Assembly: GCF_000285535.1 (NCBI RefSeq)
Contig: NZ_HE610986.1
Coordinates: 642,662 to 699,414, forward strand
Reading direction: 5' to 3'
DNA: 56,753 nt
Source of the DNA: Bacillus timonensis
GTDB taxonomy: Bacteria; Bacillota; Bacilli; Bacillales; Bacillaceae_L
Part shown: positions 8,402-19,100 of the stretch, piece after piece
How positions within the stretch are numbered: the first letter of the stretch is position 1
How the letters are laid out: every line of letters starts with the position of its first letter
The notes under the pieces: model-generated
Seen by the model: only the letters and a program-made list of their open reading frames with translations
Databases searched by the model: none
Told to the model about the DNA's origin: nothing
Translations under genes and position numbers: made by a program

Positions 8402-10708
8402 TTATAGTTGTTTTCCGTTCTTATCTATGAAGAACCGTCGATTTCCAATCCGTACAACTGCAAACCCTTCTTTAAATGGGAGTGCTTCATTATATAAAAA
8501 ATCAATCACAAGATTTCCATGTACATCAATATAACCATATTTCCCATACTTTTTTACGGATGCAAGCCCTTCTGAAAAGTCGGTTCCACCCTCGTAGCTT
8601 GCAGGTATTACGATATTCCCCTCAAGATCCATGTACCCCGTTGTCGAATCAGTTGTCTCAAATAAAATTCTTTCTTCCGAAGGGTGACTAATTGATTTAT
8701 TAATTGGTTCGATTACCATATCACCCTCTCGATTATATAGGCCGAATTTACAACAAATCCCGTATTTATTATTTTTAGAAACAAGGTAGTTTCCATCTTC
8801 TCTCTCTTCAATTTTTGCAAATTCTGCAGGTATGACAAATGAACCTGTCTTATCTATTACTCCATATGATCCCGCTGCTGTGACTCTTGCTAAACCATCA
8901 TTGAATTCTAACCCGTAATCGATATCAGGATCAAGCACTACCTCCCCTTGTTTATTAATATAAAAGACATTGGTATCGTTTTTTACTGCAGCTAGGCCTT
9001 CTGAGAAGTCCGAGTTTATATCATCATAACTAGGTTCAATTACCCAATTTCCTTGTTTATCCATCAACCCCCATTTGTCTCCCTCTTTTACAAAAGCATA
9101 TCCCTCTGAAAAATCCCTTACCTGTTGATACCTAATTGGAATCACAGTTTCACCAGATTTATCAATAAATCCCCAGGTATCCCTTAATCTCACCGCTGCC
9201 CGTTCTTCTAAAAAATTCCTTCCTTCATCAAACTGTGCAGCAACCTTAGGTGCTCCGGTAATATGGACATAACCGTACTTATCATTTCTTGCATCATAAT
9301 ATTTCGACATCCAATTCTCTGAAAAATCATACATTTTTTCCTCATTGCCTAATGTAAAAACTGCTTTTCCATCACGATTAATGACCCCTCGTTTATCATT
9401 TGTAAAATAGTACTCATTATTTATCCGTTGTATTCGCTTCGAACTGTAAAGTTTGTTTCCTTTGGTATCAAGCAGATAGTGACCGCCATACATGGAGGCT
9501 ATTGCCCGTTCCCCTTGATATTCGGACATATTGTCATATTCTAGTGGAATGACAAATTCACCTTGTTTGTTAATAACACCCCATTCATCATCAAGGGAAT
9601 ATCCTTCTGCAACGGCAGCAAGTCCCTCTGAAAAACTCGTTGCATAGGAAAATTCACGAGGCTTTAGTGCACTTGCTACCTTCTCTTTTATATCTTTTTC
9701 AACACTAATTCTTATGGCGTTTTGTCCTCCTAATAAGGTAACATTTTTGAACCTTTTATTTTCTATAGTTGATTCAAATGGTTTTGGTAAGACGTGGGGA
9801 ATCGTTAATATAAGTGGACCTTTCCTCTTTGCTGCAAGAACAGATCCTGTTAATGCATCAGCAAACTCATTTCCAGTTGCTATAAATCCAAATTCAGAAT
9901 CCTCTTTACCAAACTTCGTCATGATTCGGTCCACCGTTTGAAAGCGATCTTTACCACTAATTCGCGTAGGTGATGGCACTCTCCATTCTACCTCTCGACT
10001 AATTGCATATTCCCCACCAATAATAAATGTTTGGTTGTACTGATCAACAATGTTTTCCGTGCTGTTAGGTATTTTTTCTATATTTGTCAAAAGGATTGGA
10101 TAACCATTCCTTGCAGCATATGGAGCAATAGCGAGTGCATCCGGAAAATTGTATCCATAAACCACAACTGCAGCTTCCTTGTTTGATGTCAACTTCTGAG
10201 CAATTTTTTCTGCGGTTTGGAATCTACTTTTCCCAGAGACCCGCTCGATTGTTAGCCCCAAATCTTTTAATTGTTTTTCAACCTCCAATGAAACAGCAGC
10301 ACTTCCTCCAAGGATTACTCCTTTTTTCGCACCAAGCCTTTTTATTTCATCCTGTACATCTATACCTAGACTATGGGTTCTCGTTAATAAAATAGGAGCA
10401 TCCAGTTGGTACGCGAGAGGGGTACCTGCAAGCGCATCGGGAAAGTCATCCCCCCTTGCAATTACAACCGTATTTGCCTTCGGAAAACCTTCCTTTGAGA
10501 TTTCAATTGCTGTTTGATAACGATTAGTTCCAGAAAGTCGTTTTACTAAATTCTCTTGATCTTGTTCCAGTATCTGTGGGGATTCATTTGAATGTATTGA
10601 AGTTGGGCTTTCCATTTCCTTATTTGAATCATACTTTGAAAAATAAGTACCAAACATGAATATAATAAATAGCCCTACTAAGGAAATGAAGAAACGACCT
10701 CTTTTCAC
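8402..10708 (-). CDS. CWB2 wall-binding protein with C-terminal WG repeats
   Basis: A 768-aa exported protein. Residues 6-23 are hydrophobic with no clear AxA cleavage site, so it may stay anchored in the membrane. Three CWB2 repeats follow directly (about 54-346: RYQTAIEIS, RFQTAEKIA, RFQTVDRIM). From about 350 to the end are WG repeats (WGVINKQGEFVIP, WGFIDKSGETVIP, YGYIDVHGNLVID and others), each preceded by a FSEGLAAV-like stretch. WG repeats are a widespread bacterial module thought to mediate binding, and no catalytic function is evident. Here CWB2 is N-terminal, unlike in the two preceding genes. The ATG start is preceded by GGGAGG on the minus strand. A strong terminator follows. Confidence 0.92.
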   Translation of the reverse strand: MKRGRFFISLVGLFIIFMFGTYFSKYDSNKEMESPTSIHSNESPQILEQDQENLVKRLSGTNRYQTAIEISKEGFPKANTVVIARGDDFPDALAGTPLAYQLDAPILLTRTHSLGIDVQDEIKRLGAKKGVILGGSAAVSLEVEKQLKDLGLTIERVSGKSRFQTAEKIAQKLTSNKEAAVVVYGYNFPDALAIAPYAARNGYPILLTNIEKIPNSTENIVDQYNQTFIIGGEYAISREVEWRVPSPTRISGKDRFQTVDRIMTKFGKEDSEFGFIATGNEFADALTGSVLAAKRKGPLILTIPHVLPKPFESTIENKRFKNVTLLGGQNAIRISVEKDIKEKVASALKPREFSYATSFSEGLAAVAEGYSLDDEWGVINKQGEFVIPLEYDNMSEYQGERAIASMYGGHYLLDTKGNKLYSSKRIQRINNEYYFTNDKRGVINRDGKAVFTLGNEEKMYDFSENWMSKYYDARNDKYGYVHITGAPKVAAQFDEGRNFLEERAAVRLRDTWGFIDKSGETVIPIRYQQVRDFSEGYAFVKEGDKWGLMDKQGNWVIEPSYDDINSDFSEGLAAVKNDTNVFYINKQGEVVLDPDIDYGLEFNDGLARVTAAGSYGVIDKTGSFVIPAEFAKIEEREDGNYLVSKNNKYGICCKFGLYNREGDMVIEPINKSISHPSEERILFETTDSTTGYMDLEGNIVIPASYEGGTDFSEGLASVKKYGKYGYIDVHGNLVIDFLYNEALPFKEGFAVVRIGNRRFFIDKNGKQL

Positions 10709-10810
10709 TTTAAAACCTCCCGTTTTGATTGTGTTCCAAATTAGTATCTAATGGATAGGGAGATTTTATTAATTGTTTAAGTAGGTTGGAGTATATATAC
10801 TAAGTGAAAT

Positions 10811-10846
10811 AAAAAATGACCCAGAGGAAATCCTCGGGCCATTTTT
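10811..10846 (-). terminator. Rho-independent terminator of the CWB2-CAP gene
   Basis: The minus strand reads AAAATGGCCCGAGG, a short loop, then CCTCTGGGTCATTTTTT. This is a long stem with one bulge and a T-run. It lies about 57 bp past the stop at 10903. Confidence 0.8.
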
Positions 10847-10902
10847 GACTAAGTAGGGAATGAAAGAGATCACTCCAATATTTCAACTAGTTGCATTGTC
10901 CC

Positions 10903-13335
10903 CTAGTTCAACGAAAAGAAGTTTACTTCGTATTCGAGTGAGGTTTTTGGACCTTTCTCGTTACTACCTTGTTTGTATCTAATTCCTGTAACTCTCACTG
11001 TATAAGAGTCTCCTGTTTTAAAGACCGGAACTTTTTCAAAATCGGGCTTAAATACAATTGTTTTTCCACTTACATTGAAATATTCACCATTGTAGTCATT
11101 ATCGTTTTTATCAAAAGTCCACTTTTTCTGATCAGCATTTCGAATGAGTTCTATTTTCACTTCATCACGATTGGCGACATATCGTTCCATATGTATTGAC
11201 CAAGGTGTGTGGTGTCCCCCGTTGACTCTTTCATTAATAAATTCAACAGGAAAATTTCCTTGAGCAGGCCATGTTGTATACGGGATGTTATGCTTTACCT
11301 TCCAGTTCAACCCTTTTATCACATTCATTGTATTAAAAATGATATTTGAGTCAGAAATAGCAAAACCAAATCCGATCTTTTGTAATTCAGGCGTTAAAAT
11401 CGAAGCCCGATGACCTACTCTTGAAACATTATTATCACCGCCATCTTCCATAAAAGACATAACGCTCCAGGCCATTGTCCCTGGTGATTGTGGTGTAACA
11501 TATGAATTGGTAAGTTTTACTCCTCCGTTTAAGTTACTAGTGCTCGTTGACTCATATCCTAACCGATAAAATTCCTCATCCATATCGGCTGGTTTCTTTG
11601 GAAAATGATCAAGATATCCGATTCTAGCTAATAACACAGATCCATACTGATTAAGCTCATTCAATTGACCATCTAACACGATATTCTCCGGTATACCTGT
11701 TAAATATCGTACAAAATTCGTCATTTTTAGTCCATCTTCAATCAACCCTGGATGAACCTTTCCTGGCTTGTATGGTGCTGAAACCTTTGGCGCTTCCAAG
11801 AATGGGTTCCCACTAAAAGTTGGTTGATAAATTGCCCATTTTGCTTTAATCGCACTAATTGAATGTATTGCAGGTTCCTTCACAATAGTTCCTATGTAGG
11901 TAATTGACTTAATTAATGCTGTTCCTTCATACACATTTTCCTCGGCTAAACCGATTCCTTGGGCATAAATTCGTTCTGAATAGGCAGTGGGCTCATCTTT
12001 TAACCATGACTTGACTTTGATTCCATTTTGATAAGCTGGCCAATCTTCTTCATCGATACTCATGATTTCATAGACACGAGTTGTAGATCCATTTTTATTT
12101 TCCCACGTTTTCCCGAGATAAAGTGGAAATTTCAGGTCTTCTCCTTCCTTATAACTAAAAGGAGCACCTAAGGTAGTCTGAACCACATGCAAGCCGTCTC
12201 TATTTTCTCCCTCATAAAAAGTAATCTTTTGTGTATTTGTTTCGAATTCTTTATTTGTTGTTCCCTCTGTTGTGTATCCATTGGTCTTTGCACGTAACTC
12301 GAGGGGATAAGAATTTGTTCCTTCTTTTACACTATAGAGATTTTCAACTGCACCTGTTGAAAATAGGTCAAGGGAATGTATTACATCCTTCTTACGGTTG
12401 GTAATTCTTTCGTAAAACTCAAGCTCACTGATGATATATGGAGTAAGCGCACCTGTTCCTCCAAAGGCAGAGTACTTCAAGTAGTCTTCCATTACACCGT
12501 AAATTGGTTCAGGTACAAGGCCTTTTTGCATAAGTAAAATGGGTGCATCTTTTTTTGCTGCAAGTACGGAGCCTGCAAGAGCATCCGGAAAATCTTGTCC
12601 GCTTGCAACAAAAGCCTCATATTTCTGTCCAATTAATTCATTAATTATTTTTGCTGCTGTTTCATAACGAGTTGTTCCACTATATCGAACTGGTTTTGGT
12701 AGTTCCTTTGCCACCTTTTGACTTATAGCACCTGTTCCCCCAGCAATGATGGAATTCTTTTTACCATTTAACGCCTTTGCTGTAACGGAGGGTAGTGAAT
12801 CCTTCCTAGATAATAAAATTGGAATTCCTTGTTTAGCCGCATATGGAGATATCGCTAAAGCATCCGGAAAATTCAATCCACTTGCGATTACTGCACGGTC
12901 AGATGAAATCTTCGCACCAATTAGAGCGGCAGTTTCATAACGGTCTTTTCCTCCAAGACGGATAATCGCAAGACCCATTTTTGAGAGCTCTGCTTCGACA
13001 TTTTCTGAAATCGCACCTGCTCCTCCCAAAATAATTACTTTTTTTGCTTTCAATCTAGTAATCTCTTTTTTTGTAAAAGAGTTCAATGATTTTTTTGAGG
13101 TTAAGAGAATTGGCGCATTTTCTTGATAAGCCAGTGGTCCACCTGCTAAAGCATCCGGAAAATCTCTTCCATTTGCAATAATAATTGTATCCGCTGATTT
13201 CCAACCTTCCTTTGAAATCTCAACCGCGGTTTGGTAACGGTCTGGGCCACTTATCCTTTCTGCTGCTAAACCTTCCCAATCAGGTATTAATAGAATCATA
13301 AAAAACAATAGTAAAAATAGTATTCTTTTAAACAA
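10903..13335 (-). CDS. CWB2 wall-binding protein with C-terminal CAP-like domain
   Basis: An 810-aa secreted protein if translation starts at the TTG at 13335, which follows GGAGG by 7 nt and puts a normal signal peptide (FKRILFLLLFFMILL) at the N-terminus. The open frame runs upstream to 13566, but that stretch crosses a REP element and reads as junk. Three CWB2 repeats span about 26-320. A linker region of about 200 residues follows. Residues about 530-720 resemble a CAP/SCP domain, with MTNFVRYLTGIP, GYLDHFPKKP and VGHRASIL including the expected histidines and an SNLNGG segment. The C-terminal 90 residues are beta-rich. CAP domains in Bacillus are secreted and mostly of unknown substrate. 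Assignment of CAP rests on motif pattern only. Confidence 0.9.
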   Translation of the reverse strand: MFKRILFLLLFFMILLIPDWEGLAAERISGPDRYQTAVEISKEGWKSADTIIIANGRDFPDALAGGPLAYQENAPILLTSKKSLNSFTKKEITRLKAKKVIILGGAGAISENVEAELSKMGLAIIRLGGKDRYETAALIGAKISSDRAVIASGLNFPDALAISPYAAKQGIPILLSRKDSLPSVTAKALNGKKNSIIAGGTGAISQKVAKELPKPVRYSGTTRYETAAKIINELIGQKYEAFVASGQDFPDALAGSVLAAKKDAPILLMQKGLVPEPIYGVMEDYLKYSAFGGTGALTPYIISELEFYERITNRKKDVIHSLDLFSTGAVENLYSVKEGTNSYPLELRAKTNGYTTEGTTNKEFETNTQKITFYEGENRDGLHVVQTTLGAPFSYKEGEDLKFPLYLGKTWENKNGSTTRVYEIMSIDEEDWPAYQNGIKVKSWLKDEPTAYSERIYAQGIGLAEENVYEGTALIKSITYIGTIVKEPAIHSISAIKAKWAIYQPTFSGNPFLEAPKVSAPYKPGKVHPGLIEDGLKMTNFVRYLTGIPENIVLDGQLNELNQYGSVLLARIGYLDHFPKKPADMDEEFYRLGYESTSTSNLNGGVKLTNSYVTPQSPGTMAWSVMSFMEDGGDNNVSRVGHRASILTPELQKIGFGFAISDSNIIFNTMNVIKGLNWKVKHNIPYTTWPAQGNFPVEFINERVNGGHHTPWSIHMERYVANRDEVKIELIRNADQKKWTFDKNDNDYNGEYFNVSGKTIVFKPDFEKVPVFKTGDSYTVRVTGIRYKQGSNEKGPKTSLEYEVNFFSLN

Positions 13336-13507
13336 TAAGGTACCTCCTCTTTCCACCCATTTCCTACATATTATATAATATTTTGTAAAAAATGGTTGAA
13401 AAAACAGGAAAAATGTCACATTATTATCTTTTATGAATAGGAAATATCCACTATGATTCTTTAAAATTCGAGTAACTAACTCAACTTGTGTAATTATTTT
13501 GGCTGCT

Positions 13508-13534
13508 GGGACAAGAAACCTGTCCCCATGTCCC
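13508..13534 (+). repeat. REP element
   Basis: A complete copy (GGGACAAGAAACCTGTCCCC then ATGTCCC). GGGACA and TGTCCC can form a hairpin. It sits in the divergent gap directly upstream of the ribosome binding site of the next gene. Confidence 0.85.
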
Positions 13535-13546
13535 AAGAAAGGATAT

Positions 13547-14671
13547 ATGATGAAAAATACGAACAATAGTGCAAGAAGTCGAATTCATTCTCTTGATATG
13601 GCTCGGGGGATTATAGTTGTATTCTCAGTCTTTTTAAGTAGTCTGCCTTATGGTAGTTACGATTTTGCTACTCATGCTTCATGGTATGGCCTTACTTTGG
13701 TAGATTTCATTCTCCCATGTTTTATTACAGTTTTTGGAGTAGGAATGGCCATTGCTTATCAGAAGGGAGTAAAATGGAAAAGGTTTATTTCAAGAACCAT
13801 TAAACTTATTCTCTTTGGGTTGCTTTTCAATATCATTGTTGCTTGGTCTTTTGATTTATCTACATTACGTTTTACTGGTGTTCTCCAAATGTATGCATTA
13901 CTCGGAATTGGAACAGTGTTGATCACTAGATTTATCAAGAGGCCGATTACGGTTTCCCTGGTTGGCCTCCTTATTTTCAGTATCTACGGGGCCATTCTCT
14001 TATACATGGGACAAACATGTGAAGGAAGCTTACCACAACCTGGATGTAATCCGTCCTGGTTAGTAGACCCAGTTGTTTTTGGAGAATCACATATTTATAG
14101 CCTTGGGGAGAGAGGATTTGATCCTGAAGGAATACCAGCAATCTTTTCCGCACTTGGGAATGTACTTTTGGGGTTTGCTGCTGGAAGAATCATAATTCTT
14201 TACAAAGAAAAAGGGGCTGGATGGAGACTTTTACTTCATGGTGTTCTATTACTTGCACTCGCATTTCTGGTTGAAGCCTTTCTCCCTTTTGGAAAGCGCC
14301 TTTGGACACCTTCATTTGGACTGGTAACTGCTGGAGCTACCTCCTTATTACTGGCATTATTACATATTATTTTTGATCGAAAGTATACGTCACCATTTGT
14401 TCAACCGGTTTCTAATAGTCTTATTTGGATTTTAGATTCATTTGGACGAAATGCGTTTCTCATTTATTTTGGTAAATACATTATCTTTTCACTTCTCCGA
14501 AACCTTTCCATTAACGGAGATGAAAAACCTATTACTTTGTACCAGGTTATATTTAGTTGGCTAGAGCAAACAAGCTCCAATCCAGCTTTGATATATGCTA
14601 CCCTTATGCTGGGATTCTGGACAATCATTGCCATTGCTCTTCACAAGGTAAAGTGGTATTTTAGGGTGTAG
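13547..14671 (+). CDS. Polytopic membrane protein, heparan-alpha-glucosaminide acetyltransferase-like (COG4299/DUF5009)
   Basis: A membrane protein of 374 aa with about ten hydrophobic segments. The opening RIHSLDMARGIIVVFSVF resembles the R-x-x-SLDxxRG start of the COG4299/acyltransferase-3-like families, which move acyl groups across the membrane onto glycans. The start is placed at ATG 13547 after AAGAAAGG. The longer frame begins inside the REP element and adds 16 residues without family character. It lies between wall-binding protein genes, so modification of a wall or extracellular glycan is plausible but inferred. The next ORF may be co-transcribed. Confidence 0.85.
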   Translation: MMKNTNNSARSRIHSLDMARGIIVVFSVFLSSLPYGSYDFATHASWYGLTLVDFILPCFITVFGVGMAIAYQKGVKWKRFISRTIKLILFGLLFNIIVAWSFDLSTLRFTGVLQMYALLGIGTVLITRFIKRPITVSLVGLLIFSIYGAILLYMGQTCEGSLPQPGCNPSWLVDPVVFGESHIYSLGERGFDPEGIPAIFSALGNVLLGFAAGRIIILYKEKGAGWRLLLHGVLLLALAFLVEAFLPFGKRLWTPSFGLVTAGATSLLLALLHIIFDRKYTSPFVQPVSNSLIWILDSFGRNAFLIYFGKYIIFSLLRNLSINGDEKPITLYQVIFSWLEQTSSNPALIYATLMLGFWTIIAIALHKVKWYFRV

Positions 14672-14707
14672 CAATAAATTTGCATAGGGATACAGTCAGG
14701 AGGAAAC

Positions 14708-14818
14708 ATGAAAAAATTTCTCTTCTATTCCAAAGTTGTATCATTAACTATTATTTTCGTGAGAGAACTCTGGAAATACAAAATGAAACGTAAAAAGAAA
14801 AAAGAAAAAAAGAACTAA
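14708..14818 (+). CDS. Small basic peptide, 36 aa
   Basis: A short ORF preceded by a near-perfect AGGAGG seven bases from its ATG. It encodes a hydrophobic stretch (FLFYSKVVSLTIIFV) followed by a very basic tail (KMKRKKKKEKKN). It follows the acyltransferase-like gene by 36 bp and ends just before a strong terminator, so it is probably the last gene of that unit. No homology is recognised. It could be a membrane-associated peptide, or a chance ORF with a good ribosome site. Confidence 0.5.
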   Translation: MKKFLFYSKVVSLTIIFVRELWKYKMKRKKKKEKKN

Positions 14819-14829
14819 ACATATAAAGT

Positions 14830-14878
14830 AAAAGGGATGTCCAAGTGGTCGGAGAATCGACGTAAGGACATCCCTTTT
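14830..14878. terminator. Bidirectional terminator between convergent genes
   Basis: AAAAGGGATGTCC (14830-14842) pairs perfectly with GGACATCCCTTTT (14866-14878) around a 23-nt loop. It serves the plus-strand acyltransferase unit and the minus-strand lipoprotein gene. The loop is unusually long. Confidence 0.8.
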
Positions 14879-14909
14879 ATAAAATTTTCACTTATTTTAC
14901 TAAACCACT

Positions 14910-15881
14910 TTATTCTCCTACATCCCAATAAACATCCGTACCAGTTAGATAATCATAGTTTAGTCCTGCAAAATAATAATCCCCTGTATCAGGTAAAATC
15001 CCAATAAGGGAGGAAACACCAAACCCCTTTGTTCGAGATGCTACTCCATTCTTATCATAAAGGGTAATTTCTACTTGAGCTTCGTATTGAATGAGAGCGC
15101 TTTGGTCCTTAAATTCAACCTGTTCATTTACATATTCAATCTCATAGTCACTATAATCTCCATATGTAATTTCTTGTAGGAGAATATCAGCAATTTCTGG
15201 TGGGTAATTACGGTCAAAAATCGTATTTTGGATCTCCCACGCCTCTTCCTCTGTCCTAGCTAGCTCGAGGCTCGTTGCTTTATCAAACATCTCTCTTCCA
15301 ATTCGTTTCATCATATCTTCATTAATTTCCTCTAAATAGGCGAAATCTCCATCCCTGTCATCAAGATAACTTCCATCTTTCACCTGACTCTCTTCGAATA
15401 TTTGCATAATGGAGAGCCCTAACAAGTTTCCTTTCACTTCTGGGAAAATGATTTCGTAATTCTTTTTCTCTTCAACTTTGAGAATGTCATTGTCAAATAA
15501 AAAACCTTCATACACACCTTGATCTGTCAATAATCTAAAAACGACATTCCGATCACTATATCCTAAATAAAGGGTTGTCGATTCAAACCCCTCTTCATTC
15601 CCCAAAAGGTTCCGAAGCTCAACATCCATAATCAGAAGGTTTGGATTCGTTTGATATTCCGCTTGTACAACATCTATCCCAACACAACACCGAGGATGAG
15701 CTCCTACCATGACGGGTACACTTGTTAATGTAGTTTCCACTTCTTGTGTTTTTACTTCTTCTATAGGTCCTTCCTCGACCTGACTCAACTTCTCATCCTC
15801 CGTCACTTGTTCTTTAGCGGAGCAAGCGATTAACGAGGTTATTACGAGCAGAATTGCAAAGATTTTTAATAATCCTTTCAT
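14910..15881 (-). CDS. Lipoprotein of unknown function
   Basis: A 323-aa protein with a lipobox (SLIAC, Cys20), so it is a membrane-anchored lipoprotein on the outer face. After an acidic linker (about 25-55), it has a Cys-Cys pair in HPRCCVG near residue 65 and a beta-rich middle (DVELRNLLGNEEGFES). The second half contains an acidic helical stretch (EEAWEIQNTIFDRNYPPE). I do not recognise the family. It reads convergently with the upstream small peptide gene and divergently from the CWB2-DUF2135 gene. Confidence 0.85.
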   Translation of the reverse strand: MKGLLKIFAILLVITSLIACSAKEQVTEDEKLSQVEEGPIEEVKTQEVETTLTSVPVMVGAHPRCCVGIDVVQAEYQTNPNLLIMDVELRNLLGNEEGFESTTLYLGYSDRNVVFRLLTDQGVYEGFLFDNDILKVEEKKNYEIIFPEVKGNLLGLSIMQIFEESQVKDGSYLDDRDGDFAYLEEINEDMMKRIGREMFDKATSLELARTEEEAWEIQNTIFDRNYPPEIADILLQEITYGDYSDYEIEYVNEQVEFKDQSALIQYEAQVEITLYDKNGVASRTKGFGVSSLIGILPDTGDYYFAGLNYDYLTGTDVYWDVGE

Positions 15882-16187
15882 GTAAGCTTTCCCCCTTAAA
15901 CTTTATTCACTTGAAAGTAATCTTCCTATCTTCCATTCAAGAATACCTATGAAAATGCAGTAATATTTTTCTAGTAAATTATAACTACAAGACTCGAAAA
16001 CTCTTGTCGATTTCTGTCGTTCCTTGTTAAAAATGTATTATTTAGGTTTAGACCATCAAGAAATTTCTATTTATCAAAGTTTTCTGCTATTTTATCCATT
16101 ACTTTTATACTAATATATGGAACTTTACTCCCAAATATAGTAATATAGCAATATGTTTTTGTAAAATTATTGAAGGGAAGGGTAATT
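15882..16187. other. Divergent intergenic region, AT-rich
   Basis: A 306-bp gap between the lipoprotein (minus) and the CWB2-DUF2135 gene (plus). It must carry both promoters. I cannot pick a convincing -35/-10 pair. No gene or strong hairpin is seen. Confidence 0.5.
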
Positions 16188-19100
16188 TTGAAGAAAATAG
16201 CAATTCTTTTATCGAAGATTGTATTTGTTGCATTATTGTTTTTTGGCCTCTCACCTCAAGACACAAATGCACAAACTCTTGCAGCAAATAATGCAAGAAT
16301 TTCTGGTGGAGACCGTTATGAAACAGCAGTAACTATCTCCAAAACAGGTTGGGCAAACGGCTCGAATACTGCAGTTATCGCTCGGGGGGATCTTTACCCA
16401 GATGCACTATCCGGTGCACCGTTGGCTACTAAGCTGAACGCTCCTATCTTGTTAACGCGCTCAGATAAGCTAAATTCAGTAACAAAAGCTGAATTAACAA
16501 GATTAAAAGTTAAAAATGTTATATTGCTCGGTGGAGAGGGAGCGATTAACAATGGTGTAAAAAAAGAAATTGAAAAAATGGGCATTACTGTTAAAAGAAT
16601 TTCTGGAGCAACACGTTACCAAACAGCATTACAAATTGCAAAGGAATTAAAGCCTGCGAAAAACGAAGTAGTCTTAGCAACAGGCGCAAACTTTCCGGAT
16701 GCTCTTGCAATTGCACCTTATGCTTCCGAACATTCTGTTCCAATTCTATTAACTGCTCCAAAGAAGATTGACAATGGGGTTCTAGACTATACGAAACAAT
16801 TCTCTTCAGTAACAATCATTGGTGGAACCAATGCAATTGATCCATCAATCGAGAAAAAATTCACAAATGCTACTCGTATCAAAGGTAAGGATAGATACGA
16901 AACTGCCTCTACAATCGTTCGTGAATTGTATAACGAAAACAAGAAAATCTATATTAGTACAGGCGCCAATTTCCCTGACGCACTAACCGGTTCGGTATTA
17001 GCAGCTAAAAACAAAACTGGTATTCTACTAACCAAGAAATCATCTATACCTGATAGTCTTAACATTGTATTTCCACAACAAAAGGTAAATAGCTTCCAAG
17101 TATTTGGTGGTAAAGGTGTGGTTGAAGAGAAAGTCATTACTGATTTACAAAAATTATTGGTTTCTTTCAAGGGTACTATCGGTGGAGGGGAAGTCTCTAC
17201 CAAGGCTAAATTTTTAACCGAGAAAGAAGCAACAGAATTTGAGAAAAATGCGATAAATGTAACAGTAGGAGATAATGGTTCACTTACATACGTAATCAAA
17301 GATGCTTCTAAATTCTCCTTTAAAAAGGATGATTTAGTTTTCTTCCCTCCAAGTGAAGAAAATCCTACTGGAATGATCGTTCAGGTAATGAAATCCACAA
17401 AAACGAGTAACGGACAACTTCAATTACAAGTGGGTCAACCTGCTATAGAAGATGTGTTTAGTGAACTTAATATTCAACTTGACCAATATCTTACAACTGA
17501 TCAATTAGTGGATATGAATTTAGAAGACGGTGTTTCCTTAAAAGTTGGCGATCAGACTGTTCAATCAATGGAGGAATTTTACCAACTTAAACAGGCTAAT
17601 CAATTTTTAGCATCTTCCGACAAAATGTATTTATCTTTTAATTTGGATTTAGACTCGCTCCTTAAACCAAAAACGGATTCAGATGCTGGCACAGGTAGTG
17701 AGGACGATAGTGATTTTGTGGTAGGTTCAACTCAAAAAGATTTAGCCCTATCCGGATCATTTGAAATCGATAAAATTAAACCCGTTGCAGATGTAAAACG
17801 TTCGAAGATTGCAAAGAAGTGGAAAAGTTTTGACTTTGGCATCACTTATAACTCAACAGCAAAGATGGACCTTACAGGAAAACTGAAAGGTATTTACGGA
17901 CTTAAAAACAATACCAATTACGGAATTGGTGACGACGATTCATGGGTACAATTAGAAGGTGTAGAAAGAGATGATCGATTATCTCTAGCTAGCTTCACAT
18001 TTGTACCTGGGCCAGTTGTTGTACAAGGTTCCGGTCTTGGGGATGGTGGATACAAAAAGGTACCGGTTGGAATTACCCTATTCATCACGACTACATTAGA
18101 AGGAAAATTCAACATCGATCTACACATCGGCTATGTCAAAACGGACAAAACAAATATGGGAATCAAATGGGACAAAAAATCAGATGATTTTGACCCATAT
18201 TGGAATGTGACACCTGTAAAAAATGAAGTAACCGGAGATGTAAAAGGTGCCATTGCACTTACTAAAAAATATGGAGCAGATGTCGCTCTAAATGTAGGTG
18301 GACTTCTACCAGCAGTTCTAGAAAATGATTTTAACATGAGCAATACCGCTAAAGGCGAAGGATATCTCAAACTTAATTTATTAAATGGAACAGTTGAAAA
18401 AGACGGCTGTGTATCGAATGATTTTGATATCAGTTTACAATCAAGAGTAAAGTATCGACTAGCTGTAAAGCTTTGGTCCATTGAAGCCGGACGTGAAGGG
18501 GAATTTGAAATTGGAACTCTACCAATCTATAACAACAAACAAGAGTTCTGTGTAAATTCCGGAACATTAAAGGGTGAAATTAAAGATGCTGTTACAGACC
18601 TTCCTTTAAAAGATGTTAATGTTACAATCCTTAAGGACAACTTCCCTGTAAAAACATTAAAATCTGATAACGAAGGAAAATATGAAATTAAACTTTTTAA
18701 TGGCACCTATGATGTTACTTATACAAAAGATGGATACTCAAAGCTACAGTATTACAATGTAGAGATTGATAGCAATCAGGTTAAACATAACCCGAAAATG
18801 AGGTTATTAAGTAACGACTACGTCAATTCCCCAGGTTCAATTGGCGGTATTATCATAAATGCATTGAACGGGGATGAGCTGGAGGGTGCGAAAGTCCAAC
18901 TCCGCAAAGGCCATAATGTGCGTTCTGGTGAGGTTGTCAAAACAATTCAAACGGATGAATATGGTGAATACGTAGTTGAAAATCTACAAGCTGGTTACTA
19001 TACGGCTGAAGTATCTAAGGAAGGATTCAACAAAACGTATATTGATGTAATTTCAATTGGTGGACAAGAAACATATGACTATCATGCGACATTACGTCCA

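Noticed and set aside
13336-13566. 77-residue N-terminal extension of the CWB2-CAP protein
   Set aside because: The segment includes REP-derived residues and lacks a signal peptide at its start. The TTG at 13335 has a perfect ribosome site and a normal signal peptide.
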